Both the position numbers and the translations under genes were made by a program. A model generated the notes under the pieces. The model did not search any database. It was not told the origin of the DNA and was given only the letters and a program-made list of their open reading frames with translations. This document shows, piece by piece, positions 17,388-26,073 of a stretch of DNA of 64,000 nucleotides; positions within the stretch are counted from its first letter, which is position 1, and every line of letters begins with the position of its first letter. Source of the stretch: Kingella pumchi. GTDB lineage: Bacteria > Pseudomonadota > Gammaproteobacteria > Burkholderiales > Neisseriaceae. The DNA is taken from contig NZ_JAKOOW010000026.1 in NCBI RefSeq assembly GCF_022288825.1, forward strand, positions 13,501 through 77,500, written 5' to 3'.

Positions 17388-17887
17388 ACCATTTTGAAAA
17401 ATATCCCGATACCGCATCCAAACGCCTGCTGCTATTGAGTCTGGCCTTTGCGATGATGGTCGATTTTATTCCGTTTTCAGGCAGCCTGTTTTACTGGCTG
17501 CCCGAGCTGACGGCGATGCTGCTGCTGTATTGGGTGATCAACGCCCCGCACCGCGTCGGCATCGGCGCGGCGTTTATCGTCGGCCTACTGGTCGATATCG
17601 GCACCGGCTCGCCCACCGGCATGCACTCGCTGGCGTATATGGCGGCAGCCTATCTGCTGATCCGCAACCTGCGCCAAATCGTGCTTTACGACTACGGCCA
17701 ACAAGCGGTAGTCGTGGCCATCGCCCTGATGAGCAGCGAAGTGGTGCAGGTGCTGGTGCGCCTGCGTTACGACCACCGCTTTTCAGGCTGGTTGGTGTTT
17801 CTTTCCCCCTTTCTCGGCGCACTGCTGTGGCCGATTCTGAATAAGGTCATGGTTTCCCTGACCAATCTGCGCCGTCTGAAACGATGA
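17384..17887 (+). CDS. mreD: Rod shape-determining protein MreD
   Basis: This 167-residue integral membrane protein has about five hydrophobic segments and belongs to the MreBCD complex. The start overlaps mreC by four bases, and its end overlaps mrdA by four bases. The C-terminus LRRLKR is written by a CCGTCTGAA uptake sequence, one of the few copies of this dialect in the middle of the window. Confidence 0.94.
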   Translation: MNHFEKYPDTASKRLLLLSLAFAMMVDFIPFSGSLFYWLPELTAMLLLYWVINAPHRVGIGAAFIVGLLVDIGTGSPTGMHSLAYMAAAYLLIRNLRQIVLYDYGQQAVVVAIALMSSEVVQVLVRLRYDHRFSGWLVFLSPFLGALLWPILNKVMVSLTNLRRLKR

Positions 17888-19965
17888 AAAGCCCGCGTTA
17901 CCTATCCGCCCCCGGGCGGGAAGCCCGCAACCGGCAGCGAGACTTTCTGATCCGCCTGCTGGCGGCGCTGCTGTTGGTGCTGGTAATGTTTGGCGTGCTG
18001 GGCGCCCGCTTTTTCTACCTGCAAATCAGCAAATACGACGAATACACCGTTAAGGCCGCCACCAACCGCATCAGCCTGATTCCCACCGCACCGGTGCGCG
18101 GCGAAATCATCGATGCCAACGGCGTGGTGCTGGCGCGCAACTATCCGGCCTATTCACTGGAAGTGATTCCCAAAGAAACCCACCGCAAAATTGAAGATCT
18201 GATCGAAGATCTGCGCGCTTATGTCGAAATCGACGAAACCGATATCAAGCGCTTCAAAAAATTCCGCGCCGATATGCGTGCCTATGAAAAAGTGCCGCTG
18301 AAGCTGAAGCTCACGCCCGACGAAGCCTCGCGGCTGGCGGCGCAGCTGTATCGTTTCCCCGGTGTGGAAATCAACGCCCGCACCTTCCGCGAATACCCCT
18401 ACGGCAGCCTGACTGCGCACTTTCTCGGCTATATCGGCCGCATCAGCGACAAAGACCAGAAAAAACTTGAAGAGTCCGGCCGTTCCGCCGCCTACCACGG
18501 CACCACCCACATCGGCAAATCCGGTTTGGAAGCCTTTTACGAAGCCCAGCTGCACGGCGTGCCCGGCTATCGCGAAGTGGAGAAAGACGCCGCCGGCAAC
18601 ATCATCCGCGAAATCAAATCCGATCCGCCGCAAACCGGCCAGACCCTGCGTTTGGCGATGGACATCCGCGTCCAGCAGGAAGCCGACCGCCTAATGGCCG
18701 GCCGCCGCGGCGCGCTGGTGGCCATCGACCCGCAAACCGGCGGCATCATCGCCTTTGTTTCCAAGCCCGGCTTCGATCCCAATCTGTTTATCGACGGCAT
18801 CGACAGCGATACATGGAAAGCGCTCAACGAAGACTGGCAGCGGCCGATGATCAACCGCGTAACCCAGGGTTTGTATCCGCCGGGTTCGACCTTTAAGCCG
18901 TTTATGGGCATGGCGCTGCTTGAAAGCGGCAAAATCAACCAGCACACCGTCATTCCCGCGCCCGGCGCGTGGAGCATTCCCGGCACCAAGCACCAGTTTC
19001 GCGATTCGGTGCGCAGCGGCCACGGCTCGGCCAATCTGATGAAAGCCATTCAGGTGTCGTCGGATACTTTCTTCTACCGCCTGGGTTTTGAATTGGGCAT
19101 CGAGAAAACGCGGCCGTATCTGGCGCAGTTCGGCCTGGGGCAGAAAACCGGCATCGACCTGCCCGGCGAATACCAAGGCGTGCTGCCTTCGCCCGAATGG
19201 AAGGCCAAGCGCTTCTCCAAGCTGCCTGAAAACCGCCGCCGCTGGAATATCGCCGAAATGGTGCCGGTGAGCATCGGCCAGGGCTATAACGCCTATACCC
19301 CGCTGCAGATGGCGCAGGCCACTTCGATACTCGCCAACAACGGCGTGGTATTCCGCCCGCATCTGGTCAAAGAGCTGCTCGACCATGAAAACCAGCGCTT
19401 AACCCAGCTCGAACCCAATCCCGACCACAAACTGCCGTTTTCACCAAGCAATTTCAACTATGTCAAACAGGCGATGGCGCGGGTGATCCAAAGCGGTACC
19501 GCCAAGCGCATCAACGGCGGCCTCAAATACAGCATGGGCGGCAAAACCGGCACCGCGCAGGTGGTGCAGATTGCCCAAGGCAAGCGCTACAACGCTGCCG
19601 CGCTGCGCGTGCAGCACCGCGACCACGCCTGGTTTATTTCCTTTGCGCCGGTTGAAAAGCCGCAGATTGCGATTGCGGTGATTCTGGAAAACGGCGGCTG
19701 GGGCGCCAGTGCCGCGCCGATTGCCCGCCAGCTGAGCGACTTTTATCTTTTGCGCTGGAAGGAAGACAAACTGCAGCCCGCATCCGGCGGCGGCCGCCGT
19801 ACCGCCAATCCGCTGTTGGAAGGCAGCCTGAAAACGGCCAGGCCGCAGCAAAACGTTCAGGCTGCTTTTGAAGCCGTAGCCAAAGAGCGCGCGCAAAGCG
19901 CCTCCGAAGCATCGGCGCCGGCCTCCGCTCCCCTTACCCCGCAACCGGCAAAGGGCCAACCATGA
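17884..19965 (+). CDS. mrdA: Penicillin-binding protein 2 (elongasome transpeptidase)
   Basis: This protein cross-links peptidoglycan during side-wall growth. An N-terminal membrane anchor (residues about 22-46) precedes the pedestal domain. The transpeptidase has the catalytic SxxK motif at Ser335-Thr-Phe-Lys338 (GSTFKPF), an SSD motif in VSSDTFFYRLG and KTG in GGKTGTAQ. At 693 residues it is somewhat longer than E. coli PBP2, the excess being a low-complexity Ala/Pro/Ser tail from about residue 620. That tail contains DUS-encoded EGSLK and VQAAFEA segments, so uptake sequences have been accommodated in a disordered end. It overlaps rodA by four bases. Confidence 0.97.
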   Translation: MKSPRYLSAPGREARNRQRDFLIRLLAALLLVLVMFGVLGARFFYLQISKYDEYTVKAATNRISLIPTAPVRGEIIDANGVVLARNYPAYSLEVIPKETHRKIEDLIEDLRAYVEIDETDIKRFKKFRADMRAYEKVPLKLKLTPDEASRLAAQLYRFPGVEINARTFREYPYGSLTAHFLGYIGRISDKDQKKLEESGRSAAYHGTTHIGKSGLEAFYEAQLHGVPGYREVEKDAAGNIIREIKSDPPQTGQTLRLAMDIRVQQEADRLMAGRRGALVAIDPQTGGIIAFVSKPGFDPNLFIDGIDSDTWKALNEDWQRPMINRVTQGLYPPGSTFKPFMGMALLESGKINQHTVIPAPGAWSIPGTKHQFRDSVRSGHGSANLMKAIQVSSDTFFYRLGFELGIEKTRPYLAQFGLGQKTGIDLPGEYQGVLPSPEWKAKRFSKLPENRRRWNIAEMVPVSIGQGYNAYTPLQMAQATSILANNGVVFRPHLVKELLDHENQRLTQLEPNPDHKLPFSPSNFNYVKQAMARVIQSGTAKRINGGLKYSMGGKTGTAQVVQIAQGKRYNAAALRVQHRDHAWFISFAPVEKPQIAIAVILENGGWGASAAPIARQLSDFYLLRWKEDKLQPASGGGRRTANPLLEGSLKTARPQQNVQAAFEAVAKERAQSASEASAPASAPLTPQPAKGQP

Positions 19966-21083
19966 CCAAGCAACGCGACGAAAACCTGCTGCTGAAGCTC
20001 AAGCACCTGCTGTGGGATCCGCTCGACCCCTGGCTGTTTTACAGCATGCTGGCGGTGTATCTGATGAGCATGTTTCTTTTGTATTCCGCCGATGGCCAGG
20101 ACTGGGGGCGGCTGGAAAGCAAAACCCTGCACACCGTGCTCGCTTTCGGCGTGCTGCTGGTGGTGGCACGGGTGCGGCCGCAGACTTTGAGCAATTTCGC
20201 GCCGCCGATGTATATTTTCGGCGTGCTGCTGCTGTTGGGCGTGCATTTTTTCGGCGTAACCGTCAACGGTTCGACCCGCTGGCTCAATCTCGGCCTGTTC
20301 AGGCTGCAGCCTTCGGAGATTATGAAAATCGCGCTGCCGATGGTGGTGGCGTGGTTTTTCCAGCGTTATGAAAACGATCTGCGCTGGTACCACTATCTGA
20401 TTGCGCTGGTAGTGGTGTTGGTGCCCGGCGCGCTGATTCTCAAGCAGCCCGATTTGGGCACCGCCACCCTGATTATGGCCTCGGGGCTCTTGGTGGTGTT
20501 TTTCGCCGGCCTGCCGTGGAAAGTGATTGCCGCCGCGCTGATCGGCTTTGCCGCTTCGCTGCCGCTGATTTGGAACTACGGCCTGCACGATTATCAGAAA
20601 CGCCGCGTGCTGACCTTGCTCGATCCCACCCAAGACCCGCTCGGTTCGGGCTACCACATTCTGCAGTCGATGATCGCCATCGGCTCCGGCGGCCTGTGGG
20701 GCAAGGGCTGGCTCAACGGCACCCAGACCCGTCTCGATTACATCCCCGAATCGACTACCGACTTTATCTTTGCCGTGTACGGCGAAGAGTTCGGCCTGAT
20801 CGGCAATCTGCTGCTGCTGTCGGTTTACACCATCATCATCGGCCGCGGGCTGTATATCTCGTTCAAAGCCACCACGCTTTACAACCGCACGCTGGCCGCC
20901 GCGCTGACCATGACCTTTTTCTGCTACGCCTTCGTCAATATGGGCATGGTCAGCGGCATTTTGCCGGTGGTAGGCGTGCCGCTGCCGCTGGTTAGCTACG
21001 GCGGCACCGCCACCCTGTCGATTATGGCGATTCTCGCCCTGCTGATGGGCATTGCCAACCAGAACAAAAAACGCTTCCGTTAA
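19962..21083 (+). CDS. rodA: Peptidoglycan glycosyltransferase RodA
   Basis: RodA is the SEDS-family polymerase that works with PBP2. The 373-residue protein has about ten transmembrane segments. Motifs include NGSTRWLNLGLFRLQPSE, ILKQPDLGTATL, the catalytic-loop region DPTQDPLGSGYHILQSMIAIGSGG and the C-terminal PLPLVSYGGTATL. It is the last gene of the mre operon. Confidence 0.97.
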   Translation: MTKQRDENLLLKLKHLLWDPLDPWLFYSMLAVYLMSMFLLYSADGQDWGRLESKTLHTVLAFGVLLVVARVRPQTLSNFAPPMYIFGVLLLLGVHFFGVTVNGSTRWLNLGLFRLQPSEIMKIALPMVVAWFFQRYENDLRWYHYLIALVVVLVPGALILKQPDLGTATLIMASGLLVVFFAGLPWKVIAAALIGFAASLPLIWNYGLHDYQKRRVLTLLDPTQDPLGSGYHILQSMIAIGSGGLWGKGWLNGTQTRLDYIPESTTDFIFAVYGEEFGLIGNLLLLSVYTIIIGRGLYISFKATTLYNRTLAAALTMTFFCYAFVNMGMVSGILPVVGVPLPLVSYGGTATLSIMAILALLMGIANQNKKRFR

Positions 21084-21105
21084 ACGCTTCGTTAGCTGTT
21101 ACCCC

Positions 21106-21141
21106 CGCGGTTTTCAGGCTACCTGAAACCGCGTTTTCAGG
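21106..21141 (+). terminator. Hairpin terminator after rodA
   Basis: CGCGGTTTTCAGG and CCTGAAACCGCG pair around a CTA loop and are followed by TTTT. The loop side reads AGGCTACCTGAA, which is the Eikenella-type uptake dialect, possibly chosen here by base pairing rather than by uptake. Confidence 0.75.
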
Positions 21142-21149
21142 AGATGCTT

Positions 21150-21686
21150 ATGCCGACTGCCGACAATACCCTCGTTCTCGTTATCGACATCCAAGAGCGC
21201 CTGCTGCCCGCGCTGTCGCAGGCCGAAGCCTTTAGCGCCGCCGCCGTGCGCTTTATCGAAGGCTGCCGCCTGCTGGATGTGCCGCTGCTCTTGACCGAGC
21301 AATATCCCAAAGGCTTGGGCGCCACCATCGAACCGGTTTCCCGCGCCTGCGCCGATGCGCCGCGCTTCGAGAAAACCCGTTTTTCCGCCTACACCCCCGA
21401 AGTGGCTGCCGCCATCGCTCAAAAGCAGCCTGAAAACGTTGTGCTGCTCGGCTGCGAAACCCATATCTGCGTGCTGCAGACCGCTCTGGATCTGCTGGCG
21501 CAAGGCATGCGGGTTTACGCGCTGGAAGACGCGCTTACTTCGCGCACCGAAGCCAACAAAGCCAACGGCCTGCGCCAGATGCAGGCGGCCGGCGCCATTG
21601 TCAGCAACAGCGAAAGCGTGCTGTTCCAGCTTTTGGCCGATGCCAAACATCCCCAGTTCAAAGCCATCTCCAAACTGATTCAATAA
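21150..21686 (+). CDS. Isochorismatase-family cysteine hydrolase
   Basis: I chose the second ATG (21150), which has CAGGAG six bases upstream; the first ATG at 21144 abuts that site. The 178-residue cytoplasmic protein has the family triad Asp13 (VIDIQERLLP), Lys75 (FEKTRFSA) and Cys107 (GCETHICVLQT), with the cis-peptide region before it. Its length and motifs resemble YcaC-like hydrolases rather than siderophore isochorismatases, so the natural substrate is unknown. It lies directly upstream of riboflavin synthase (10-base gap). Confidence 0.9.
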   Translation: MPTADNTLVLVIDIQERLLPALSQAEAFSAAAVRFIEGCRLLDVPLLLTEQYPKGLGATIEPVSRACADAPRFEKTRFSAYTPEVAAAIAQKQPENVVLLGCETHICVLQTALDLLAQGMRVYALEDALTSRTEANKANGLRQMQAAGAIVSNSESVLFQLLADAKHPQFKAISKLIQ

Positions 21687-21696
21687 GGATACCGCC

Positions 21697-22320
21697 ATGT
21701 TTACCGGCATCGTGCAGGGCACCGGCCTGATCCGTGCCATCGACAGCCCCGCGCCCGATTTCCGCCGCTTCACCGTCGAATTGCCCGAGCATCTGGCCGG
21801 TGGGTTGGAAACCGGCGCTTCAGTCGCCCACAACGGCTGCTGCCTGACCGTAACCCGCGTTTCAGGCTGCCTGGCCGAGTTTGATCTGATGGCGGAAACG
21901 CTGGCCAAAACCAATTTGGGCAGCCTGAAAGCCGGGGATCGCGTCAATCTCGAGCGCGCCGCCCGCTTCGGCGACGAAATCGGCGGCCATGTGATGAGCG
22001 GTCACATTATGGCCACCGTCGAAATCATCCGCATCGACGAGAACGGCTTAAACCGCACGCTGTGGTTCAGGCTGCCTGAAAAACTCAAACCCTATCTGTT
22101 TGCCAAAGGCTTTGTCGGGCTCGACGGCTGCAGCCTGACTGTCGGCATCGTTGGCGACGACGCCTTTTGCGTGCACCTGATACCGGAAACGCTGGAGCGT
22201 ACCCTGTTCGGCAGCCGCCGCGCCGGCGATGCGGTCAATCTCGAAATCGACGCCCAAACCCAGGCGGTGGTGGACACCGTGGCGCGGGTGATGGCGCAAA
22301 AAGGCTTTCAGGCTGCCTGA
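21697..22320 (+). CDS. ribE: Riboflavin synthase alpha subunit
   Basis: This enzyme dismutates two lumazine molecules to riboflavin. The N-terminus MFTGIVQGTG is diagnostic, and the protein has two homologous lumazine-binding domains, about residues 1-97 and 98-195, with GxxVxxxGxCLTV-like signatures (VAHNGCCLTV and VGLDGCSLTV). It has 207 residues. The last codons (Phe-Gln-Ala-Ala-stop) are a DUS. Three other DUS fragments are translated inside it (VSGCLAEF, LGSLKAG, WFRLPEKL). Confidence 0.97.
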   Translation: MFTGIVQGTGLIRAIDSPAPDFRRFTVELPEHLAGGLETGASVAHNGCCLTVTRVSGCLAEFDLMAETLAKTNLGSLKAGDRVNLERAARFGDEIGGHVMSGHIMATVEIIRIDENGLNRTLWFRLPEKLKPYLFAKGFVGLDGCSLTVGIVGDDAFCVHLIPETLERTLFGSRRAGDAVNLEIDAQTQAVVDTVARVMAQKGFQAA

Positions 22321-22347
22321 AAGGCAGATTTTTCCAAGGATAAAGCG

Positions 22348-23949
22348 ATGCAGGCTCCCCTTCCCATCAGCGTAACCATGCCGGTGAAAAACGCCGAAAA
22401 ATATCTGGCGCAGTCGCTCGCGGCATTATCCGGTTTCGCCGAAGTCATCGTGCTGGACAACGGCTCGAGCGATGCCACCATGGAAATCGCCGCCGGTTTT
22501 GCCAACGTGCGCCTGCACCAAAGCCCGTTTATCGGCTTCGGTCCGCTGAAAAACCTAGCCGCTTCGCTGGCCGAGCACGACTGGATTCTGAATATCGACA
22601 GCGACGAAATCGTCCTCCCCGAACTGGCCGCCGAAATCGCCGCGCTGACGCTGGACGAAAATACCGTTTACTCGCTGCCGCGGCTGAACCACTACTGCGG
22701 CCGCCCGATCCGCAGCTGCGGCTGGTCGCCCGACTATGTGCTGCGACTCTACCATCGCGGCCGCGTGCGCTACAACGACCGCCGCGTCCACGAATCGCTG
22801 GCGCTGCCGGAAAACACCGCTATCGTGCGCCTGCGGCAGGAATTGCTGCATTATTCGTTTGACGGCGTATCCGAATTGGTGGAGAAAAAAGTCCAGCGCT
22901 ATACCGATTTGTTTGCCGAACAGCAGCAGTTCAAACAGCGCACTGCTCTCTTGTCTGCCATCGGCCACGGCGCCGCGGCCTTTGTCAAAAGCTATCTTTT
23001 TCGCGGCGGCTGGCGCGACGGCGCTACCGGCTGGGTGATTTCCGCCGCGCAGGCACAGGGTTCCTATTACAAATACGTCAAGCTGGCCGAAGCCAACCGC
23101 CGGCTCAGCGTTTCGCTGATTATCAGCGTCCGCAGCGGCGCCGATGCGCTGGCCGCCGTGCTGCAGTCGGTGCTGGCGCAGCAGACGGCGCCCGACGAAG
23201 TGCTGCTTGCCTGCGCGGAATGCGATGCCCGCACCGACGCCGTAGTCGAACAATACCGGCCGCTGATACCGTCTTTAAAGCTGCTGAGGCAGCCTGAAAA
23301 AGACGGCAGCAGGGCAGAATGGTTAAACCGCGCGCTGCTGCACAGCCGTTGCGACTACGTGCTGCTGGCCGATAGCGAAACCCTGCTGCATCCCCGATTT
23401 GTCGCCGACCACAAGCAGGCGGCAAAAAAAGGCGTGTTGGTGCAGGGCGCAGCAGGGCAATTGGATCAGGCCGCCACCGATGCCGTGCTGGCGCAGGCGG
23501 CAAACGGCAGCTTGTCTTTGCCGGCGTGGTATCGGCGCGGCCTAACAGACGCCTGGCACAAACGGCTGCGCTTGTGCCGCATTCCTCTGCTGGCCAAACT
23601 GCTGATCCGCAGGGAAAACCGTAACCTCACCGGCATCCGCGGCTGCAATATGGGTTTTTTCCGCGAAGACGCGCAGCGCATCAACGGCTTTAACAGCGAT
23701 TTTGTCGGCTGGGGACGCGAAGACAGCGAATTTGCCGCACGATTTTTCAATGCCGGCGGCAAACGCGCCAATTTGAAATTCGCCGCCGTCGCCTATCATT
23801 TGTGGCACCACGAAGCGTCGCGCCAGTCGCTGCCGGAAAACGACCGGCTCTTGGCGCAGACGCTGGAAGGCAGCCTGATCCGCTGCGAAAACGGCATGGA
23901 CCGCTTTGCCGCAGAAGCGGTGCAGAACGAGAAAGGCAGCCTGAAATGA
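22348..23949 (+). CDS. Two-domain family 2 glycosyltransferase (LgtF/WaaE-like plus second GT2)
   Basis: This 533-residue protein joins two glycosyltransferases. Residues 1-250 form a WaaE/LgtF-like GT2 with nucleotide-binding VTMPVKNAEKYLAQSL, LDNGSSDAT, metal-site NIDSDE and the SPDYVLRLYHRG acceptor segment of beta-1,4-glucosyltransferases acting on the lipooligosaccharide inner core. Residues about 255-520 form a second GT2 with SVSLIISVRSGADALAAVLQS, LLADSETLLHP and a C-terminal GWGREDSEFAARFFNAG motif seen in galactosyltransferase-type domains. It probably adds two sugars in succession at the cytoplasmic membrane face. The stop overlaps the next ATG. Substrates are inferred only. Confidence 0.88.
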   Translation: MQAPLPISVTMPVKNAEKYLAQSLAALSGFAEVIVLDNGSSDATMEIAAGFANVRLHQSPFIGFGPLKNLAASLAEHDWILNIDSDEIVLPELAAEIAALTLDENTVYSLPRLNHYCGRPIRSCGWSPDYVLRLYHRGRVRYNDRRVHESLALPENTAIVRLRQELLHYSFDGVSELVEKKVQRYTDLFAEQQQFKQRTALLSAIGHGAAAFVKSYLFRGGWRDGATGWVISAAQAQGSYYKYVKLAEANRRLSVSLIISVRSGADALAAVLQSVLAQQTAPDEVLLACAECDARTDAVVEQYRPLIPSLKLLRQPEKDGSRAEWLNRALLHSRCDYVLLADSETLLHPRFVADHKQAAKKGVLVQGAAGQLDQAATDAVLAQAANGSLSLPAWYRRGLTDAWHKRLRLCRIPLLAKLLIRRENRNLTGIRGCNMGFFREDAQRINGFNSDFVGWGREDSEFAARFFNAGGKRANLKFAAVAYHLWHHEASRQSLPENDRLLAQTLEGSLIRCENGMDRFAAEAVQNEKGSLK

Positions 23950-24167
23950 GCGATAACGAACTGGAGAGGTTTTTCCGCGAAGAAGCCTATACCGAAGTGG
24001 CGGAAACGCTGGCTTTCTTTTTGGAAGAAGCCGGCAGCGACGAAGCGCCGGATGCCGCCGAAGCCCGCCGTTGGCAGCAGCTGTTTGCCGAGCGCGGCGG
24101 CCGTTTTGCCAAGCTGGCCGAAAATTGTGCGCGCTATGTGGAGGAAGCCGGCGATGCCGCGCAATAA
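23946..24167 (+). CDS. Small acidic hypothetical protein
   Basis: The 73-residue product is rich in Glu and Ala and predicted to be helical (MSDNELERFFREEAYTEVAE). Its ATG overlaps the stop of the glycosyltransferase (ATGA) and its end overlaps the next gene by 14 bases, so it is translated in the same operon. I recognise no family. Tight coupling makes it a real gene rather than a chance frame. Confidence 0.75.
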   Translation: MSDNELERFFREEAYTEVAETLAFFLEEAGSDEAPDAAEARRWQQLFAERGGRFAKLAENCARYVEEAGDAAQ

Positions 24168-24537
24168 ATGGCTGCTGCTGGCGCTGCTGTGGCTGCTGGC
24201 CAGCATCTACGCGCTGGTGCTGCGCGAAAACGACAACGGCAGCCTGAAAGCACCGTTTGCCCATTTCGACAAATTCGTCCACGCCGCGCTGTTTTTCGCC
24301 CAACTCTGGCTGCTGGCCAAAGCCTGGCTGGCCGAAAAACGCCCGCTGCCGCTGCGCGCACTGCTGGCGTTTGCCGTGATTTACGCCGCCGCCAGCGAGT
24401 TGGCGCAACATTATCTGACCCGTACCCGCAGCGGCGATATGCTTGATTTCGCCGCAGACTTGTGCGGCGCCGGCCTGGCGCTGTATTTCGCGGCGCAAAT
24501 CCAGCAAGCGCGCAGCCGCCGAACGGAAGATATTTGA
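24154..24537 (+). CDS. VanZ-like membrane protein
   Basis: The start at 24154 (MPRNKWLLLALLW) begins the first of four hydrophobic segments; the frame upstream is the overlapping gene. The 127-residue product has the VanZ pattern: an early Asp-Lys-His motif (HFDKFVHAALFF) and a late SGDMLDFAADLCGAGLAL. VanZ-family functions are poorly defined. It follows the small acidic protein with a 14-base overlap. Confidence 0.85.
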   Translation: MPRNKWLLLALLWLLASIYALVLRENDNGSLKAPFAHFDKFVHAALFFAQLWLLAKAWLAEKRPLPLRALLAFAVIYAAASELAQHYLTRTRSGDMLDFAADLCGAGLALYFAAQIQQARSRRTEDI

Positions 24538-24547
24538 AACAATAGTG

Positions 24548-24584
24548 AAAAAGGCAGCCTGAAAAGTTTCAGGCTGCCTTTTTG
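24548..24584. terminator. DUS inverted-pair terminator between vanZ-like gene and hemN
   Basis: AAAAAGGCAGCCTGAAA and TTTCAGGCTGCCTTTTT are perfect complements around an AG loop region, so the hairpin with A and T runs can serve both convergent genes. Confidence 0.85.
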
Positions 24585-24599
24585 CTGCGTTTTGCGGCG

Positions 24600-25988
24600 C
24601 TATACGGTTTGCGAATATTTGGTACGGGTTTCGCTGTGGCGTAGGTAGCGGTCGAAAACCATGGCGATGTTGCGGATCAGGAAGCGGCCTTTGGCGCTTA
24701 CTTCGATGCGGTTGTCGCTGATTTTGAGTAGGCCGAGTTGTGCCAGCTGCTGCAGGTCGGCCAGTTCGGCGGCGAAATAGCGCGCAAAGGGGACTTCGGT
24801 TTCGGCGGCGTAGTCGGCAAAATCCAGCGCAAAGCGGCACATCAGGTCTTGGATGATGTTGCGGCGCAGAAGGTCGTCGCGATCGAGATGGTAGCCGCGC
24901 ATAACGGGCAGTTGTCCGGCATCGAGGGCGGCGTAGTATTTTTCGATGTCGCGCTCGTTTTGGCTGTAGGTATCGCCGACTTTGCCGATGGCGGAAACGC
25001 CGATGGCCACCAAATCGCAGTCGGCATAGGTGGAATAGCCTTGGAAGTTGCGCTGCAGCCGGCCTTCTTTAAGTGCGATAGCCAGCTCGTCGTCGGGCTT
25101 GGCGAAGTGGTCCATGCCGATAAACACATAGCCTTCGGCATCGAGACGGCGCACGGCGTATTGCAGGATGTCGAGTTTTTCTTCGCTGCTGGGGACGGCA
25201 TTGGTGTCGATGCGCCGCTGGGGTTTGAAAATGTGCGGTAGGTGGGCGTAGTGGTAGAGTGCGAGGCGGTCGGGGGCGAGAGAGAGGACGGTATCGAAGG
25301 TGGTTTCGATGCTGGAGAGGGTTTGATGCGGCAGGCCGTAAATCAGATCGACGCTGACGGATTTGAAACCGGAATTGCGGGCGGCTTCGATGACTTCTCG
25401 CGTTTCTTCAACGGTTTGGATGCGGTTGACGGCGGCTTGGACTTTGGGGTCGAAATCCTGGATGCCGACGCTCATGCGGTTGAAACCGAGCCGGCCGAGA
25501 TGCCCGATGGTGGCGGCGCCGACTTTGCGCGGGTCGATTTCGATGGAGTATTCGCCGTCGTCCAAGAGCTGGAAGTGTTCGCGGATCATGGCGAACACGC
25601 GCTCGAGCTGATCGTCGGAAAGAAAGGTGGGGGTGCCGCCGCCGAAGTGCAGCTGCGCCAGCGGGTGCCGTCCGCCCAGGTGGGGGGCGAGCAGCGCCAT
25701 TTCTTTTTCCAGATAGTTGAGATATTCGTCGGCGCGGGTTTTGTCTTTGGTGATGATTTTGTTGCAGCCGCAGTAGTAGCAGATGGTGTTGCAAAAGGGG
25801 ATGTGCAGATAGAGCGACAGCGGTTTTTCAGGCTGCCCGGCAAGGGTGTCGCGCAGTGTGTTGTGGTATTCGGGCTGCCTGAAAGCGTCGTGGAAGCGGT
25901 CGGCGGTGGGGTAGGATGTATAGCGGGGGCCGTTGGCGGGCAGGGAGGCGATCAGGCGCCGGTCGAATTGGATGGTGTGGGTGTTCAT
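24600..25988 (-). CDS. hemN: Oxygen-independent coproporphyrinogen III dehydrogenase HemN
   Basis: This radical-SAM enzyme oxidatively decarboxylates coproporphyrinogen III without oxygen in anaerobic haem synthesis. The 462 residues match true HemN, not the shorter HemW relatives. The cluster Cys are at 66, 70, 73 and 75 (CNTICYYCGC). The N-terminal RYTSYPTADRFHD motif and GGTPTFLSDDQ follow. It is divergent from fnr, with a perfect FNR-type palindrome in the 85-base gap, so anaerobic induction is expected. Confidence 0.97.
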   Translation of the reverse strand: MNTHTIQFDRRLIASLPANGPRYTSYPTADRFHDAFRQPEYHNTLRDTLAGQPEKPLSLYLHIPFCNTICYYCGCNKIITKDKTRADEYLNYLEKEMALLAPHLGGRHPLAQLHFGGGTPTFLSDDQLERVFAMIREHFQLLDDGEYSIEIDPRKVGAATIGHLGRLGFNRMSVGIQDFDPKVQAAVNRIQTVEETREVIEAARNSGFKSVSVDLIYGLPHQTLSSIETTFDTVLSLAPDRLALYHYAHLPHIFKPQRRIDTNAVPSSEEKLDILQYAVRRLDAEGYVFIGMDHFAKPDDELAIALKEGRLQRNFQGYSTYADCDLVAIGVSAIGKVGDTYSQNERDIEKYYAALDAGQLPVMRGYHLDRDDLLRRNIIQDLMCRFALDFADYAAETEVPFARYFAAELADLQQLAQLGLLKISDNRIEVSAKGRFLIRNIAMVFDRYLRHSETRTKYSQTV

Positions 25989-26020
25989 AAGGATTATTTA
26001 TTGTTGGTATAAATTTTGTT

Positions 26021-26062
26021 AGAATAAGCCTGTTTTTATAAAAATTCATTGACTTTTGTCAA
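26021..26062 (-). promoter_or_regulatory. FNR-type site and candidate hemN promoter
   Basis: TTGACTTTTGTCAA (26049-26062) is a perfect TTGAC-N4-GTCAA palindrome, one symmetric base change from the FNR consensus TTGAT-N4-ATCAA. On the minus strand TATTCT (26026-26021) is a possible -10; a start seven bases downstream (about 26014) puts the palindrome centre (26055.5) at about -41.5, the class II activator position. The same site lies 12 bases before the fnr start codon, where binding would repress fnr. Confidence 0.7.
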
Positions 26063-26073
26063 GCAGATAACCG

